This document shows, in pieces, positions 9,294-22,418 of a DNA stretch of 64,000 nucleotides (position 1 is the first letter of the stretch; each line of letters starts with the position of its first letter). The position numbers and the translations under genes were made by a program. Source of the DNA: Aneurinibacillus terranovensis DSM 18919 (GTDB taxonomy: Bacteria > Bacillota > Bacilli > Aneurinibacillales > Aneurinibacillaceae); the NCBI RefSeq assembly GCF_000430625.1, contig NZ_AUMJ01000018.1, positions 34,662 to 98,661 of the forward strand. The letters run 5' to 3'. The notes under the pieces were generated by a model. It worked only from the letters and a program-made list of their open reading frames with translations. It searched no databases and was not told where the DNA came from.

Positions 9294-9779
9294 ATGCCAT
9301 TTAACGATAAAATATCTATTGTGTTTGTATGCCTTGGTAATGTTTGCCGGTCTCCGCTCGGAGAAGGGGTATTTCGTCATCTCGCAGCAGAAAAAGGACT
9401 TATCGATAAATTCGTTAAAGATTCTGCCGGTACGGGCGGCTATCATATTGGAGAGCCTCCCCACCCCGGTTCACGAAGCGTTGCCGGCAAGTTTGGCGTA
9501 TCGCTTGACGGACAGCTCGCCCGCCAATTTACAAAAGGGGATTTGCCAAAGTGGGATTATATTATCGCGATGGACAGTTCCAACCACCGAAATATTATCA
9601 AACTGGGGAACCCGACCGGAAATGTTCATTTACTCCGTGAATTTGACCCGAAAGGTTGCGGGGACGTCCCGGATCCATGGGGAAGAGGCGACGATGCTTT
9701 CCTGGAAACCTATACGATCATCTACCGCTGTTGCGAAAAGCTGCTGGATCATATTGTGAGGGTGCACCATCTTATGTAA
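9294..9779 (+). CDS. low-molecular-weight protein-tyrosine-phosphatase
   Basis: 161-aa cysteine phosphatase of the LMW-PTP family, the only rightward gene in the left half of the window. The catalytic P-loop C-x5-R-S is Cys13-LGNVC-Arg19-Ser near the N-terminus, and the general-acid Asp-Pro lies in DVPDPWGRGDDAF near residue 130. The fifth P-loop position is Val (LGNVC), as in tyrosine phosphatases, and not the Thr found in arginine phosphatases such as YwlE (see 28856-29548). It lies between the convergent atp operon and the divergent nuo operon. Substrate unknown. Confidence 0.9.
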   Translation: MPFNDKISIVFVCLGNVCRSPLGEGVFRHLAAEKGLIDKFVKDSAGTGGYHIGEPPHPGSRSVAGKFGVSLDGQLARQFTKGDLPKWDYIIAMDSSNHRNIIKLGNPTGNVHLLREFDPKGCGDVPDPWGRGDDAFLETYTIIYRCCEKLLDHIVRVHHLM

Positions 9780-9800
9780 CGTGTGATGAATGGTTCGTTT

Positions 9801-9838
9801 TTATTTTTTTCAGGTTTTCCCTGCAAGGGAAAACCCGC
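9801..9838. repeat. palindromic intergenic repeat, copy C
   Basis: Palindrome GGTTTTCCCTGCAAGGGAAAACC (split: GGTTTTCCCT, GCA, AGGGAAAACC) next to an A/T-rich tail that, on the minus strand, reads GAAAAAAATAAAAAC. The same arrangement (TTCCCTTGC/GCAAGGGAA followed by GCAAAAATAAAAAT) recurs at about 37566-37632 and 46186-46222. Confidence 0.6.
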
Positions 9839-9874
9839 AAAAAAAGGCTCCCCTTTGTAAATAAAGGGAAGCCT
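9838..9874 (-). terminator. Rho-independent terminator of the atp operon
   Basis: Minus strand: stem AGGCTTCCCTTTA / AAAGGGGAGCCT (9845-9874) followed by a run of seven T residues, just after the atpC stop. Confidence 0.9.
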
Positions 9875-9880
9875 CTATAA

Positions 9881-10285
9881 TTATTTGCGCCCGGCAGAAA
9901 TACGGGCAAGTGCGCGTTCAAGAGCTAACTCAGCACGCTTAAAGTCAACATTATCTTTGCTCTCAGCTAAAAGGCGTTCGGCACGTTCTTTTGCGGCGAT
10001 TGCGCGGGCAACGTCGATTTCTTCACCCAGTTCAGCTGTTTCAGCTAAAATCGTAACTTTGTCCTTGCGTACTTCCATGATGCCGCCGCTAACCGCGATG
10101 GCCTCGTCTTCTTTATCATCCTGCTTTTTTACCAGTACCGGAGCTATCTTGAGAGGTGTAACCATCGGAATATGATTGGGTAAAATACCGAGATCCCCTT
10201 CAATTCCTCTCGCTACAACAATGCGGGCATCTCCGCGATAGACAATCCGATCTGGAGTAACAACTTCGACAGCAATGGTATTCAT
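9881..10285 (-). CDS. atpC: F1 ATP synthase epsilon subunit
   Basis: Central-stalk epsilon subunit, 134 aa. The N-terminal beta-sandwich is seen in VEVVTPDRIVYRGDARIV and GDLGILPNHIPMVTPLK. The C-terminal helical hairpin, which can inhibit ATP hydrolysis, is rich in Ala/Glu/Arg (AIAAKERAERLLAESKD onward). It is the last gene of the atp operon, 31 bases after atpD, and is followed by a strong terminator. Confidence 0.97.
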   Translation of the reverse strand: MNTIAVEVVTPDRIVYRGDARIVVARGIEGDLGILPNHIPMVTPLKIAPVLVKKQDDKEDEAIAVSGGIMEVRKDKVTILAETAELGEEIDVARAIAAKERAERLLAESKDNVDFKRAELALERALARISAGRK

Positions 10286-10316
10286 TTACAAAACACTCCC
10301 CATCATCAGGGTTGCC

Positions 10317-11741
<1,425 letters not shown>

Positions 11742-12602
11742 CTATTCGAGCGCGTTCGCACCGCCGACAATCTCCGCAATTTCCTGGGTAATTGCAGCCT
11801 GACGGGCACGGTTATAGAACAGCGTTAGTCGATCAATCATATCCGTAGCATTATCCGTTGCATTGCCCATTGCAGTCATGCGGGCACCCCACTCACTCGC
11901 TTTCGCATCAAGCAACGCGCTGAAAATTAAGGTTTCTGCATATTTAGGCAGCAAATCGGCAAGAACCTCATCCGCTGACGGTTCGAAGTCATACGTCGGC
12001 GAATCATCCGTTTTCTCAACATCAGATAAAGGAAGCAGACGCAGTTCGGTAGGTTCCTGCTGAATTGCACTGATAAACTTGTTATAGACGAGGTAAAGCT
12101 CATCAATGGTTCCGTCCGCAAATAAACCGACCGCTCTTCTTGCCACACCTATAATGTCGGCAAAAGTAGGAGAGTCAGAAAGGTTAACGAACTCTTCGCT
12201 AACGGGATATCCGCGTTTTTTAAAGAAGTCCCGTCCTTTCCGCCCGAGGACAACGATCGTATATTCATCTTTGCTGTTGTGGCGTTCGGCAATGTTTCGG
12301 GCTACCATACGAAGAATATTTCCGTTGTAGCCGCCGGCAAGGCCCCGGTCTGAGGTAATCACAACGTAGCCTGTCTTCTTAACAGGACGGCTTTGCAGCA
12401 TCGGGTGTTTAGACCCTTTCGTACCGGACGCAATGCTCATGACTACTTCCTGCATTTTTCCAGCGTATGGACGTGCCGCCTGGGCGCGTTCCTGGCAGCG
12501 GCGAAGCTTCGAAGCCGCGACCATCTTCATCGCTTTCGTAATCTTTTTCGTATTCTGCATGCTGCGAATACGCTGCTTGATCTCGCGAATTCCTCCAGCC
12601 AT
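11742..12602 (-). CDS. atpG: F1 ATP synthase gamma subunit
   Basis: Rotor shaft of F1, 286 aa from the ATG at 12602 ([16 protein letters not shown]), which has an AAAGGTGGTGA ribosome site. An in-frame ATG 24 bases upstream (12626) has none. The two long terminal helices that form the shaft are evident: [20 protein letters not shown] at the start and [20 protein letters not shown] near the end. It lies between atpA and atpD. Confidence 0.97.
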   Translation of the reverse strand: MAGGIREIKQRIRSMQNTKKITKAMKMVAASKLRRCQERAQAARPYAGKMQEVVMSIASGTKGSKHPMLQSRPVKKTGYVVITSDRGLAGGYNGNILRMVARNIAERHNSKDEYTIVVLGRKGRDFFKKRGYPVSEEFVNLSDSPTFADIIGVARRAVGLFADGTIDELYLVYNKFISAIQQEPTELRLLPLSDVEKTDDSPTYDFEPSADEVLADLLPKYAETLIFSALLDAKASEWGARMTAMGNATDNATDMIDRLTLFYNRARQAAITQEIAEIVGGANALE

Positions 12603-12691
12603 TTCATTCACCACCTTTGTTTCCATAGTAGCGCTGTATGCACAACGGCAAACAACTTCACGCCGTTATCACAGCTTATCTTTTATCCAGA

Positions 12692-14221
<1,530 letters not shown>

Positions 14222-14224
14222 CTA

Positions 14225-14764
14225 TCATACTTGGGATTGCTTAATTTGCTGTGTAAAACGGGCTAACTTCCCTTTCATGCTGCCATCATAGAGACGGTCG
14301 CCGATGCGGACAATAATTCCACCGATAATAGAAGGGTCAATCTCCGCTTTCACTCGCAATGTTTTATTTAACTTCCGGCCAAAGCTTTCCGCCAACTGGT
14401 TCACTTCTTCCTGTGTTAACGGCTTAGCCGTAATAACAGTCGCATCCGCAATTCCACGCACTTCATTAGAAAGCTCTGTAAAATAGTTAGCCATCTCCGT
14501 AAGATCATTCTCACGACCGCGTTCGATAAGAAGGTTAATGAATTTATTTGTTGTTTCGGAGATCTTGCCAGCAAATAAGGAATTCATCAGCTGCTTCTTC
14601 TCATCCGCTGAGATTTTCGGATGGGTTAACAGTTTTCTTAAATCGGCATTATCTTTAATAATCGCCGTGATTTCCGCAAGTTCCTGTTCCGTAGCATCGA
14701 TTGACTTATGCTCGCTTGCTACTTCGAACAGGGCCCGTGCATATCGCTTGGCAACAGCGCTCAT
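14225..14764 (-). CDS. atpH: F1 ATP synthase delta subunit
   Basis: Peripheral-stalk delta (OSCP) subunit, 179 aa. The N-terminal helical bundle starts AVAKRYARALFEVASEH and the C-terminal domain ends with the family signature IDPSIIGGIIVRIGDRLYDGS. The start overlaps the atpF stop by 4 bases, which fits co-translation of the two peripheral-stalk subunits. Confidence 0.97.
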   Translation of the reverse strand: MSAVAKRYARALFEVASEHKSIDATEQELAEITAIIKDNADLRKLLTHPKISADEKKQLMNSLFAGKISETTNKFINLLIERGRENDLTEMANYFTELSNEVRGIADATVITAKPLTQEEVNQLAESFGRKLNKTLRVKAEIDPSIIGGIIVRIGDRLYDGSMKGKLARFTQQIKQSQV

Positions 14765-15264
14765 AGTTGACCGCCCACCTGTCTCAAGAACTGTTCAATC
14801 GTATCCTGCTGTTCAGATTCAGTCATTTCTTTTTCAATAATCTTCGAAGCAAGCAGCACGGATAATCCCGCTACCTGATCGCGCACAGAGCTGAGCGCTT
14901 TTTCCTTCTCGCGATTAATTTCAAGCTTCGCCTCTTCGATCAAGCGTTCGGCGCGCTCGTTGCTTGCGGCAATAATCTCTTGAGCTTCCACATCCGCTTG
15001 CTTCTTCGCACGATCTAAGATCGTCTGGGCCTCTTCACGAACCTTCTTCAATTCCGCGCGTTGCTGTTCAAGCAATTGCTTGGCTTCCGCGTTCGCTTTC
15101 TCGGCACCGGAGATTTGATCAGCAATGTGGTCCTGGCGCTTCTGAAGAACAGACAGAGCCGGCTTCATCGCCACTTTACTAACCAGGTATATAAGAATGA
15201 GGATTAATACGATTTGAAAGAGTAATGTACCAAATTCAATTCGAATACTTCCAAAATCCAACAA
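14761..15264 (-). CDS. atpF: Fo ATP synthase subunit b
   Basis: Peripheral-stalk subunit b, 167 aa. One membrane helix (residues about 9-28, FGTLLFQIVLILILIYLVSK) is followed by a long charged alpha-helical/coiled-coil domain rich in Glu, Lys and Ala. The start is a TTG with an AAGGAGTGA ribosome site. A 131-base gap separates it from atpE, longer than the other gaps in the operon. Confidence 0.96.
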   Translation of the reverse strand: MLDFGSIRIEFGTLLFQIVLILILIYLVSKVAMKPALSVLQKRQDHIADQISGAEKANAEAKQLLEQQRAELKKVREEAQTILDRAKKQADVEAQEIIAASNERAERLIEEAKLEINREKEKALSSVRDQVAGLSVLLASKIIEKEMTESEQQDTIEQFLRQVGGQL

Positions 15265-15395
15265 TGAGTGTCACTCCTTCCCTACTGTACTATGCAGGAG
15301 ATTCTTCATTACAAAAGGAAGGCGAAGGATGGCAGCCCCCGCCCGGCTTTACATGTAACCTGTAAGGTTTTCTTTTATACGAATCGTGGTATATC

Positions 15396-15659
<264 letters not shown>

Positions 15660-15693
15660 TTATAGTAAATAAGGGTTAATAACAATAAGAAGT

Positions 15694-16485
15694 CTAGTGT
15701 TCATCCACAACTTTTTGTGAGATGTATACCAGCGCAAGCGTTGTAAAGATATAAGCCTGTACAGCACCTACGAATATGGAATAGCCCAGCCAGATAATGA
15801 GCGGAAGACTCACGGCGAACACAGAACCTGCCAGCATGAAGGCGATGAGAACCTCGCCGGCGAAAATGTTACCGAATAGCCGCAATGGAAGAGTTAACGG
15901 TTTAATGATAAATTCTTCCATGATATGGAGAAGGACCATTGGCCACGAAGGCTCGAACCAGTGTTTAATATACGCTCCCGGATTTTTGCGAATCCCCAGA
16001 ATATGGGCGTAAATGAGCACCAGGAAGGCCAAACCGAAGGTCACGCTTGGAGACGAAGTAGGTGATTTAAACCACTCTACGTTCACCTCTTTTATTTTCT
16101 CACCATTATGAACCACTTCGCGAGCATATTTTGCGAACTGTTCCTGTGTCAATCCGATAGCGGGAACCGGTTTTGTGTACGAAACATCAACCAGAGCAAT
16201 AACACCAAGCTGATTACCGATGAATATAAACAGGAATAAAGTGAGGGCCAAGGTAACAAATTTGGAACTTGTCTTTGCATCCATGAATTGTCCGGCAATT
16301 CCCCGAATAAAATCAATCACCCATTCGAAGAAATTTTGCCAGCCCTTCGGAACTCCTGCAGTCATGTTTCTCGTTGCGATAAAAACGACCAGCAAAACGA
16401 GCAATGCGGTAAAAACAGACATGATTACTGTGGATATATCAAATACCAGACCAGCTATCGTTATAGACGGAGGAAAATTTTCCAT
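15694..16485 (-). CDS. atpB: Fo ATP synthase subunit a
   Basis: Membrane stator subunit that carries the proton half-channels, 263 aa, with about five to six helices. The essential Arg lies in PLTLPLRLFGNIFAGEVLIA near residues 195-214, and the last helix (GAVQAYIFTTLALVYISQK) carries the conserved Gln. It lies between the atpI-like gene and atpE. Confidence 0.97.
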   Translation of the reverse strand: MENFPPSITIAGLVFDISTVIMSVFTALLVLLVVFIATRNMTAGVPKGWQNFFEWVIDFIRGIAGQFMDAKTSSKFVTLALTLFLFIFIGNQLGVIALVDVSYTKPVPAIGLTQEQFAKYAREVVHNGEKIKEVNVEWFKSPTSSPSVTFGLAFLVLIYAHILGIRKNPGAYIKHWFEPSWPMVLLHIMEEFIIKPLTLPLRLFGNIFAGEVLIAFMLAGSVFAVSLPLIIWLGYSIFVGAVQAYIFTTLALVYISQKVVDEH

Positions 16486-16515
16486 TTTTCTAATTTCACC
16501 CCTTTCCTATGTGTT

Positions 16516-16893
16516 TTACTTTTTGGAATATGAATATCGAATGATAGCGTGTGACAACGCTGCCATTTGGACCGCGAACAGCCCAACAAGCACCCCGTAG
16601 AAAGAAAAAAGATGGGGTAAACGAATGGATACATAAATAGCAAAGCCGGCGAGGAGGAGGCGTTGCATCATCCCGATCCCTCTTGCCCGTTTGCCGGGTG
16701 TGACGGCAGCCTCTCCGGCCTGCATCGTCTTTACATAAAGAATAAGGCCATTGAGAATGCTGACAAAAGTGCCTAGAAGTAAACCTTGAAAAAAAACACG
16801 CTGTGGCATAAATAGCCAGAGCAGGACAACCACAACAAATAAGTAAAACGTGTAGCGTGCAATTTGTTTGATCGAGGAAGCGAATTCTTCCAT
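16516..16893 (-). CDS. atpI: ATP synthase assembly protein I
   Basis: Small membrane protein of the ATP synthase I family, 125 aa, with four hydrophobic helices (around residues 14-30, 32-52, 72-92 and 97-115). Members assist c-ring assembly and/or Mg2+ handling. The identification rests on position (directly upstream of atpB) and topology. It is separated from the upstream atpZ-like gene by a single base, and its ribosome site lies within the end of that gene. Confidence 0.85.
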   Translation of the reverse strand: MEEFASSIKQIARYTFYLFVVVVLLWLFMPQRVFFQGLLLGTFVSILNGLILYVKTMQAGEAAVTPGKRARGIGMMQRLLLAGFAIYVSIRLPHLFSFYGVLVGLFAVQMAALSHAIIRYSYSKK

Positions 16894-16894
16894 G

Positions 16895-17113
16895 TCACTC
16901 TCCGAAAAACTGTTTAATCAGGAAGAAAATCCCTGTAATTCCCAGTGCCAAGCCAAATAATACGCCAACAAGCAAAAACCAAGGCTCCGTATGTAACCAG
17001 CGATCAAGCGAACGCCCGGCCCAGAAACCAAATATAACAGATACAGCCAATTCTACTCCGATTGTCCCCACTAACGCAAATGCACGCAAAGGCCCGTTTT
17101 TATCCTGCTTCAC
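16895..17113 (-). CDS. AtpZ/AtpI-like small membrane protein
   Basis: First gene of the atp operon. The GTG at 17113 (72 aa, MKQDKNGPLRAF...) is preferred because it has an AGGAGG ribosome site 8 bases upstream; longer in-frame starts up to 17161 have none. The protein has two hydrophobic helices with the pattern VGTIGVELAVSVIFGFWAG and PWFLLVGVLFGLALGITG, typical of AtpZ, which accompanies AtpI. It lies about 135 bases downstream of a clear SigA promoter. Confidence 0.85.
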   Translation of the reverse strand: MKQDKNGPLRAFALVGTIGVELAVSVIFGFWAGRSLDRWLHTEPWFLLVGVLFGLALGITGIFFLIKQFFGE

Positions 17114-17247
17114 ATTCGGTTCCTCCTGCCATGTGCGGATTAGGTACCCCATTTTACTCAAAAAAAAATCTGTCGAAACCGACTGCTTAATAAAAAGAGG
17201 TTAGGAACAATTGAATATTCGTTGTATCGTATGCATTGTCCCTAACC

Positions 17248-17276
17248 ATAGTACTTAAGCATTTATTTTTTGTCAA
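17248..17276 (-). promoter_or_regulatory. SigA promoter of the atp operon
   Basis: Minus-strand perfect TTGACA (17271-17276), a 17-base spacer and TACTAT (17248-17253). It is about 135 bases upstream of the first atp gene. A leader of roughly 125 bases is implied; no attenuator hairpin was seen in it. Confidence 0.85.
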
Positions 17277-17383
17277 TAAGTCGAAAAAGGATTGTCACCA
17301 TTTAGACAAAAAAATTGATTTCAGACAGTTTCTTTTACTATTTTTCCGTTTTTTTATTGACATATTCCAATTCATCTACTCGC

Positions 17384-18568
17384 TTACATTTCTACGATGG
17401 TCGCTACACCCTGCCCCCCACCGATGCAGAGTGTTGCTAATCCGTATTTTGAGCCGCGACGTTTCATTTCATATAAAAGAGTAACGAGAATGCGCGCCCC
17501 GCTTGCCCCGATTGGATGCCCAAGTGCAACCGCCCCGCCGTTGACATTTAATTTTTCCTTCGGGATGCTCAAATCACGGCCGACAGCCAGGGATTGCGCT
17601 GCGAATGCTTCGTTTGCTTCAATCAAATCCATGTCTTCGATAGCAAGACCGGCTTTTTCCATCGCCTTTTTCGTAGCAGGAACAGGCCCGATCCCCATGA
17701 TTTTCGGATCCACTCCGGCACTGGCATTTGCCCGGATGACAGCCATCGGCTTAATCCCCATCGCTTCTGCGCGCTGGCGGCTCATTAAGACAAGCGCTGC
17801 GGCTCCGTCATTAATTCCGGAAGCATTGCCTGCTGTAACCGACCCGTCTTTTTTAAATGCGGGTTTTAGTTTGCTCAATTGTTCCGCCGTTACACCCGCA
17901 CGCGGGAATTCGTCGGTATCAAAAACAACGGGTTCCCCTCTGCGCTGCGGAATTTCCACTGGAACAATTTCCTCTTTAAATTTGCCTTCTTTTATGGCAG
18001 TTTCTGCCTTTTGCTGGCTCCATGCTGCAAACTCATCCTGCTCTTCCCGTGTCAGCCCGTATTGCTCGCAAATATTCTCAGCCGTCATTCCCATATGGTA
18101 GTTGTTAAACGCACACATAAGACCGTCTACCAGCATACTGTCGACTACTTTCTGGTCGCCCATGCGGTATCCGGTACGCGCATTGGGCAGGAGATAAGGT
18201 GCCATGCTCATGTTTTCCATTCCGCCGGCTACGACAATTTCAGCATCGCCATTTTGGATGGCCTGTGCCGCGAGATGAACAGCTTTTAATCCCGAACCGC
18301 ACAGCTTATTAATCGCCATAGACGGAACTTCGTAGGGCAGGCCGGCCTTCATCGCCGCCTGGCGCGCCGGCCCCTGTCCGGTTCCGGCCTGCAGAATGTT
18401 ACCCATAATCACTTCATCCACCTGGTCACCCGGAACTCCTGCACGGCGCAGAGCCTCCTTGATCACAATCCCACCGAGTTCTGCAGCGGAGGTATTGCTT
18501 AACGTTCCAAGGAAATTGCCGATAGCGGTACGGACAGCACTTACGATAACTACCTCTGGTTTACTCAA
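17384..18568 (-). CDS. acetyl-CoA C-acetyltransferase (thiolase)
   Basis: 394-aa biosynthetic/degradative thiolase that condenses two acetyl-CoA or cleaves 3-ketoacyl-CoA. The nucleophilic Cys lies in [11 protein letters not shown] near residue 88, the catalytic His in [11 protein letters not shown] near 350 and the second Cys in CIGGGQGVA near 380. The start is TTG at 18568 with a GAGGGGAC ribosome site. It is a single gene between atp and the S-layer protein gene, and is distinct from the thiolase at 53653-54837. Physiological direction cannot be decided from sequence. Confidence 0.92.
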   Translation of the reverse strand: MSKPEVVIVSAVRTAIGNFLGTLSNTSAAELGGIVIKEALRRAGVPGDQVDEVIMGNILQAGTGQGPARQAAMKAGLPYEVPSMAINKLCGSGLKAVHLAAQAIQNGDAEIVVAGGMENMSMAPYLLPNARTGYRMGDQKVVDSMLVDGLMCAFNNYHMGMTAENICEQYGLTREEQDEFAAWSQQKAETAIKEGKFKEEIVPVEIPQRRGEPVVFDTDEFPRAGVTAEQLSKLKPAFKKDGSVTAGNASGINDGAAALVLMSRQRAEAMGIKPMAVIRANASAGVDPKIMGIGPVPATKKAMEKAGLAIEDMDLIEANEAFAAQSLAVGRDLSIPKEKLNVNGGAVALGHPIGASGARILVTLLYEMKRRGSKYGLATLCIGGGQGVATIVEM

Positions 18569-18755
18569 AATACGGTCCCCTCTCCCTCATATTTTTTTAA
18601 AAAAATACGTCTACTATATTCGCTGAAAATCAGGTATCTCCTGCAAATTTGTAGAAAATTTAGATGAGAGGGATTTTTCGCCCGTTTTGATAATTTTCAA
18701 CCGTGGCTTTCACTTACTACTTTCATTCGCTACTTTTAGCTGGCGTACCAACCGG

Positions 18756-21599
18756 TTACTTTAAGAGTCGACTAATAATCACAAGCGCTTCGGCCCGGGT
18801 AGACAGACGACCCGGCAGGAAACTTCCGTCCGATCCATAGATATACCCTTTTCTGGTCAACACTGCTACGTCATCGCGCGCAAAAGACGGAATTTTATTC
18901 GCATCCTTATACGTTTGCGCATGGGTTGCCGGGACATTGAGGTTTCCGTACCCGTGCTTCAGGCAGTTGTACATAATGACAGCCATTTCTGCCCTGCTAA
19001 TTGGTTTATTGGCCTGGAACGTACCATCCGTATAACCGGTAATGATCTTTTTGTTCACAGCAGCCTGTACGGATGCCTTAGCATACGTCGGAATTGCATC
19101 CTTGAAGACGGATTTGCCCACAGATGTCTTTCCTTTTGTCCAACCGAATGCCCGGTCAAGGAAAGTAACAAACTGCCCACGTGTTACGGACAGTTCCGGT
19201 CCCATCTTCGTTGATGAAACTCCGCTTACAATGCCTTTTTTATACATCGAAAGCAGTGTGGCTTCGGCCCAGTGTCCTTTAATATCAGAAAAGCCTTGAG
19301 CATTTCCCGAACCATTATTTCCCGGGACATCTTTTACAGGCGCAGACGGCACCGGTGCCGGGCTTGGCGATGCCGGGGCAGGCGCAACGGCCGGCGCAGC
19401 GAAAGCCGGATATTTCAACGACAGTTCGTCAAAATAGAGCGTGCCTTTGGTTGAAAGTGTAGAATCTTCCGCATCAACTACATCCAGGCTGCGAAGTGTA
19501 ACCGGGTAGGCTATATTTGTCGGGAAGTCCGCCTGTACCTCTTTCCAGCCTGTCCAATTCACCTGATCGGCTAAACTTACCGCTTGAACATTGCCTTTTG
19601 CGTCAGCCACTTCAGCTTGTAGAGAATGGCCGCTGTTGTCTCCATACACCCAGAGTTTAAGTCCAAGCGGCTGATCGGGCAGTTTCTGACCCGATGCTCC
19701 GAGTTTCCCATAGACAAATCTAGCAGTCGTGTTTGGCGCACCGGCAAAGTCATAGCTTAGGCGAAGGGCTTTCGCGGATGATTTCACCGGTTCATTCCCC
19801 GTCGTCTGACGGAAAGACCCGTCTGCACTCATGCTTCCAGGGTTTGTCGTATACCCCAGCCCACTCATTGCGTCTGTATTATTCCATAGCACCCATTTCG
19901 TTCCGACATAAACCGGTACTGTGCGGGTCAGGTCTCCATATTTTACAGTTAACGTGCCCTGTGCCTGCTTGCTGCCGGAAGAAATAGTAAAGCCATTCAC
20001 GGTTCCGACATTGGGTGTCACAGAAACCTGCACCGAATCTGCCGTTGTCGGAATATTGCCGTTATCTGTTTTTAAGGAGACCGAGAAATTGGTTTGGTCG
20101 TTTGTATTAAGCGTAATCGGGTTCGGGTTGATAATCAGGTCCTTCACGCCGCCAACAGCCACAGTGAAGTCCTTCTTGATCCCTTTGTATTCCCCGTGGA
20201 TTTGGATTTGACCACTTCTGGTCGGGGTAAACACGTTATTAGTAAAGGAGCCGTCCGCGGGACTGTCTGTTGACCAGGAAATATCGGCCGCATTTAAATC
20301 GTACGGAAGATAATGAGTATCGTAAGCTTTGACGTTGATAGCCAGCGGTTTGCCTACCGTATCCTCCAGCTTGGTTGTCACTAAGAAATTAGCGAAGTCT
20401 CCCGGGGGTGCCGTATTAAATACAGCGAGCCCTGTCGGGACCTTGCGCATCGGCGCATTTAGCTCCGGGGTATTAAGCAGCGTCGTTTCTTTATCTCCCG
20501 GGTAACGGGCAACCATTGTGGTGGATCCGCCCCCGTCAAAGTTAGAAGCGTTATAAGCTCCAAGCTGCTGCATCACTTGAGCCAGTTCATCGAGTGTAAC
20601 CCCCCGGCTTCTTGTCGGCCCTTCCACGGCTACGATATAAACCGTTTTGCCATCCTGGGAAACACCGACAGCCGTACGAGGCAAATCGCCGCTAATAGAC
20701 TCTGAAGGTATATTCGTCAATGCCTGTCCATCTTGAACGAGTCTCAGATTCCCGCCAACCGCACTCACCAGCTGCCGGTCACCAAGCGAAGAGTCGACCG
20801 TCGTCTGAACAGAGGTGGTTACACTGTCGCCTACCTTCAGATGGTCGAGCAGGAACTGCTTACCTGCCCCGTCTCCCCAGAGGACATATCCGCCAACCGG
20901 AATGGTATAACCCGGTTGTCCGGTGCGGATATCTGTTACCGTATCACCGACAACCAGCATTTCAACCGCATCTTCATATCCCTTAATGGCGCCAAGGCTG
21001 GTTGTTCCGAAGTCGCTCGTATACATATTGATTTTACCAAGATGACTTTTATCGTTGGTCGGATTATACTCTTCCTTGTTCAATCCCTGGATCACAGCCG
21101 TGGCTCCATCCGGTGTTTGCAGCATGCCCGCAAATCCCATGTGGGCAATGATTGCAGTCTGATCGCTTAGAACACCGAACGAATACCAGCTATTAATTTT
21201 TCCCATAGAAGAAACGAGCTTGCCCTGATCTAAAACAATACCAAATGGCGCGCCTCTTCTGTCCATCCGGAAAAAATCAGCGTTCACCGCGGCAATTGCG
21301 CCACGTTCATCGGCCATCCCTTTTACCGTCTGCTTATCGGTTAATTTGCCGTTCGTACCGTAAACAGGACCGATTTGCACATACTTATTGTTCAGGTCTA
21401 CCTGCGTAACAAAAACTCTTGAATTCTTGCCTCCGATTACTAGATTATATTGGCTAAGCGTAGTTCCTTCTCCTATTGGTGTGTCGGACAGCTTCTGCAA
21501 GGTTAGCCCCGCCGCCAGCCCAACACCAGGAAACTGCAGCGTCAACAGCAATGTTACAACCATAAACGCTGCCAGTGTCCTGTGCAAAACTTTGGACAT
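18756..21599 (-). CDS. S-layer-anchored phosphodiester glycosidase (NAGPA domain + three SLH domains)
   Basis: 947-aa secreted surface protein. A signal peptide is clear (about residues 1-29, ending GVGLA). Residues about 60-390 resemble the NAGPA/phosphodiester glycosidase fold, with AAVNADFFRMDRRGAPFG near 105 and the FDGGGSTTMVARYPG signature near 355. Next come two Ig-like beta segments (about 400-570) and a jelly-roll, CBM-like region (about 575-740). A Pro/Ala/Ser linker follows, and then three SLH repeats (from about 770 to the C-terminus) that bind pyruvylated secondary cell-wall polymer. It lies near wecB, whose product feeds ManNAc into such polymers. Substrate unknown. Confidence 0.9.
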   Translation of the reverse strand: MSKVLHRTLAAFMVVTLLLTLQFPGVGLAAGLTLQKLSDTPIGEGTTLSQYNLVIGGKNSRVFVTQVDLNNKYVQIGPVYGTNGKLTDKQTVKGMADERGAIAAVNADFFRMDRRGAPFGIVLDQGKLVSSMGKINSWYSFGVLSDQTAIIAHMGFAGMLQTPDGATAVIQGLNKEEYNPTNDKSHLGKINMYTSDFGTTSLGAIKGYEDAVEMLVVGDTVTDIRTGQPGYTIPVGGYVLWGDGAGKQFLLDHLKVGDSVTTSVQTTVDSSLGDRQLVSAVGGNLRLVQDGQALTNIPSESISGDLPRTAVGVSQDGKTVYIVAVEGPTRSRGVTLDELAQVMQQLGAYNASNFDGGGSTTMVARYPGDKETTLLNTPELNAPMRKVPTGLAVFNTAPPGDFANFLVTTKLEDTVGKPLAINVKAYDTHYLPYDLNAADISWSTDSPADGSFTNNVFTPTRSGQIQIHGEYKGIKKDFTVAVGGVKDLIINPNPITLNTNDQTNFSVSLKTDNGNIPTTADSVQVSVTPNVGTVNGFTISSGSKQAQGTLTVKYGDLTRTVPVYVGTKWVLWNNTDAMSGLGYTTNPGSMSADGSFRQTTGNEPVKSSAKALRLSYDFAGAPNTTARFVYGKLGASGQKLPDQPLGLKLWVYGDNSGHSLQAEVADAKGNVQAVSLADQVNWTGWKEVQADFPTNIAYPVTLRSLDVVDAEDSTLSTKGTLYFDELSLKYPAFAAPAVAPAPASPSPAPVPSAPVKDVPGNNGSGNAQGFSDIKGHWAEATLLSMYKKGIVSGVSSTKMGPELSVTRGQFVTFLDRAFGWTKGKTSVGKSVFKDAIPTYAKASVQAAVNKKIITGYTDGTFQANKPISRAEMAVIMYNCLKHGYGNLNVPATHAQTYKDANKIPSFARDDVAVLTRKGYIYGSDGSFLPGRLSTRAEALVIISRLLK

Positions 21600-21702
21600 T
21601 TTATATGTTCCTCCTCGTCTATGTATTGTTTCTCTGTCTCTACCAATAGTTAGACGCGAGGAGATAGGGAATAGTTTCTAATTTTAATAGGATGGATGCT
21701 CT

Positions 21703-22338
21703 CTATTTGAACGTGGTAAAATATTTGGTTGATAGATTACAGTACATATATTTAACCTGTAATCCTGCATCCGTGATAATCGCAGATTTGGATTTTATGA
21801 CAGAAAATCCGGACTTTGTATAGATTTTCTCTAAACGCTTTTGTTCTTTCTTAAGCTCTTCCGGAGAGAATTTTCCTACAGGGTGAACTTGCAATAAAAC
21901 GGTGTCTACTTCCATTTGTTCCTTAAGCATTTTAAGAATTAGCCACATATACGCTTTCGTTAATCCTCTCCCTCTAAAAGGTGTAACTATCCCCAAATGA
22001 TGCAAGTAGGCAATCGTCCCTTTGCTGCTGATTGGGGTTGCAGCTATGTATCTGAGTGCGTTACTTACATTCATTAAATCCTGCTGTTTTACCGGATCAG
22101 AATTTTTAATCGAATACGCCAGGTAGTCGAGTAACGAACCTGAAATCCACTCTTCATTTACGATTTGCAAGCTGGCCTTTCCTACTTTTTCTGTTGACTG
22201 ATGCACACCGTTTCGTGTTACTTCCCCGGTTAATTCAATTGTTAGAACGATTGTGTCGTCTGTTTGTGTATGTACTTCAATCGAAGGTGTAAAAATCAAA
22301 TCGTGTAAGCCATTTGGCTGATTGTTATTGAGTATCAT
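21703..22338 (-). CDS. GNAT-like acetyltransferase, function unknown
   Basis: 211 aa from the ATG at 22338 (MILNNNQPNG...), which has an AAGGGAG ribosome site; a GTG six codons upstream is unlikely. The only recognizable motif is a GNAT motif-A-like stretch, LGIVTPFRGRGLTKAYMW near residue 130, where R-G-R-G-L would contact acetyl-CoA pyrophosphate. A Lys/Glu-rich helix (SPEELKKEQKRLEKIY) and a short terminal strand follow. The N-terminal 100 residues match nothing I know. It stands alone between the surface glycosidase and wecB. Low certainty on function. Confidence 0.6.
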   Translation of the reverse strand: MILNNNQPNGLHDLIFTPSIEVHTQTDDTIVLTIELTGEVTRNGVHQSTEKVGKASLQIVNEEWISGSLLDYLAYSIKNSDPVKQQDLMNVSNALRYIAATPISSKGTIAYLHHLGIVTPFRGRGLTKAYMWLILKMLKEQMEVDTVLLQVHPVGKFSPEELKKEQKRLEKIYTKSGFSVIKSKSAIITDAGLQVKYMYCNLSTKYFTTFK

Positions 22339-22418
22339 TTGCCATACTCCCTTCACGCGATGAGGAACTGTAAAATCTTCTCACCGATTTTACGCCTGCT
22401 TTGTGTCAGGATAATGAC

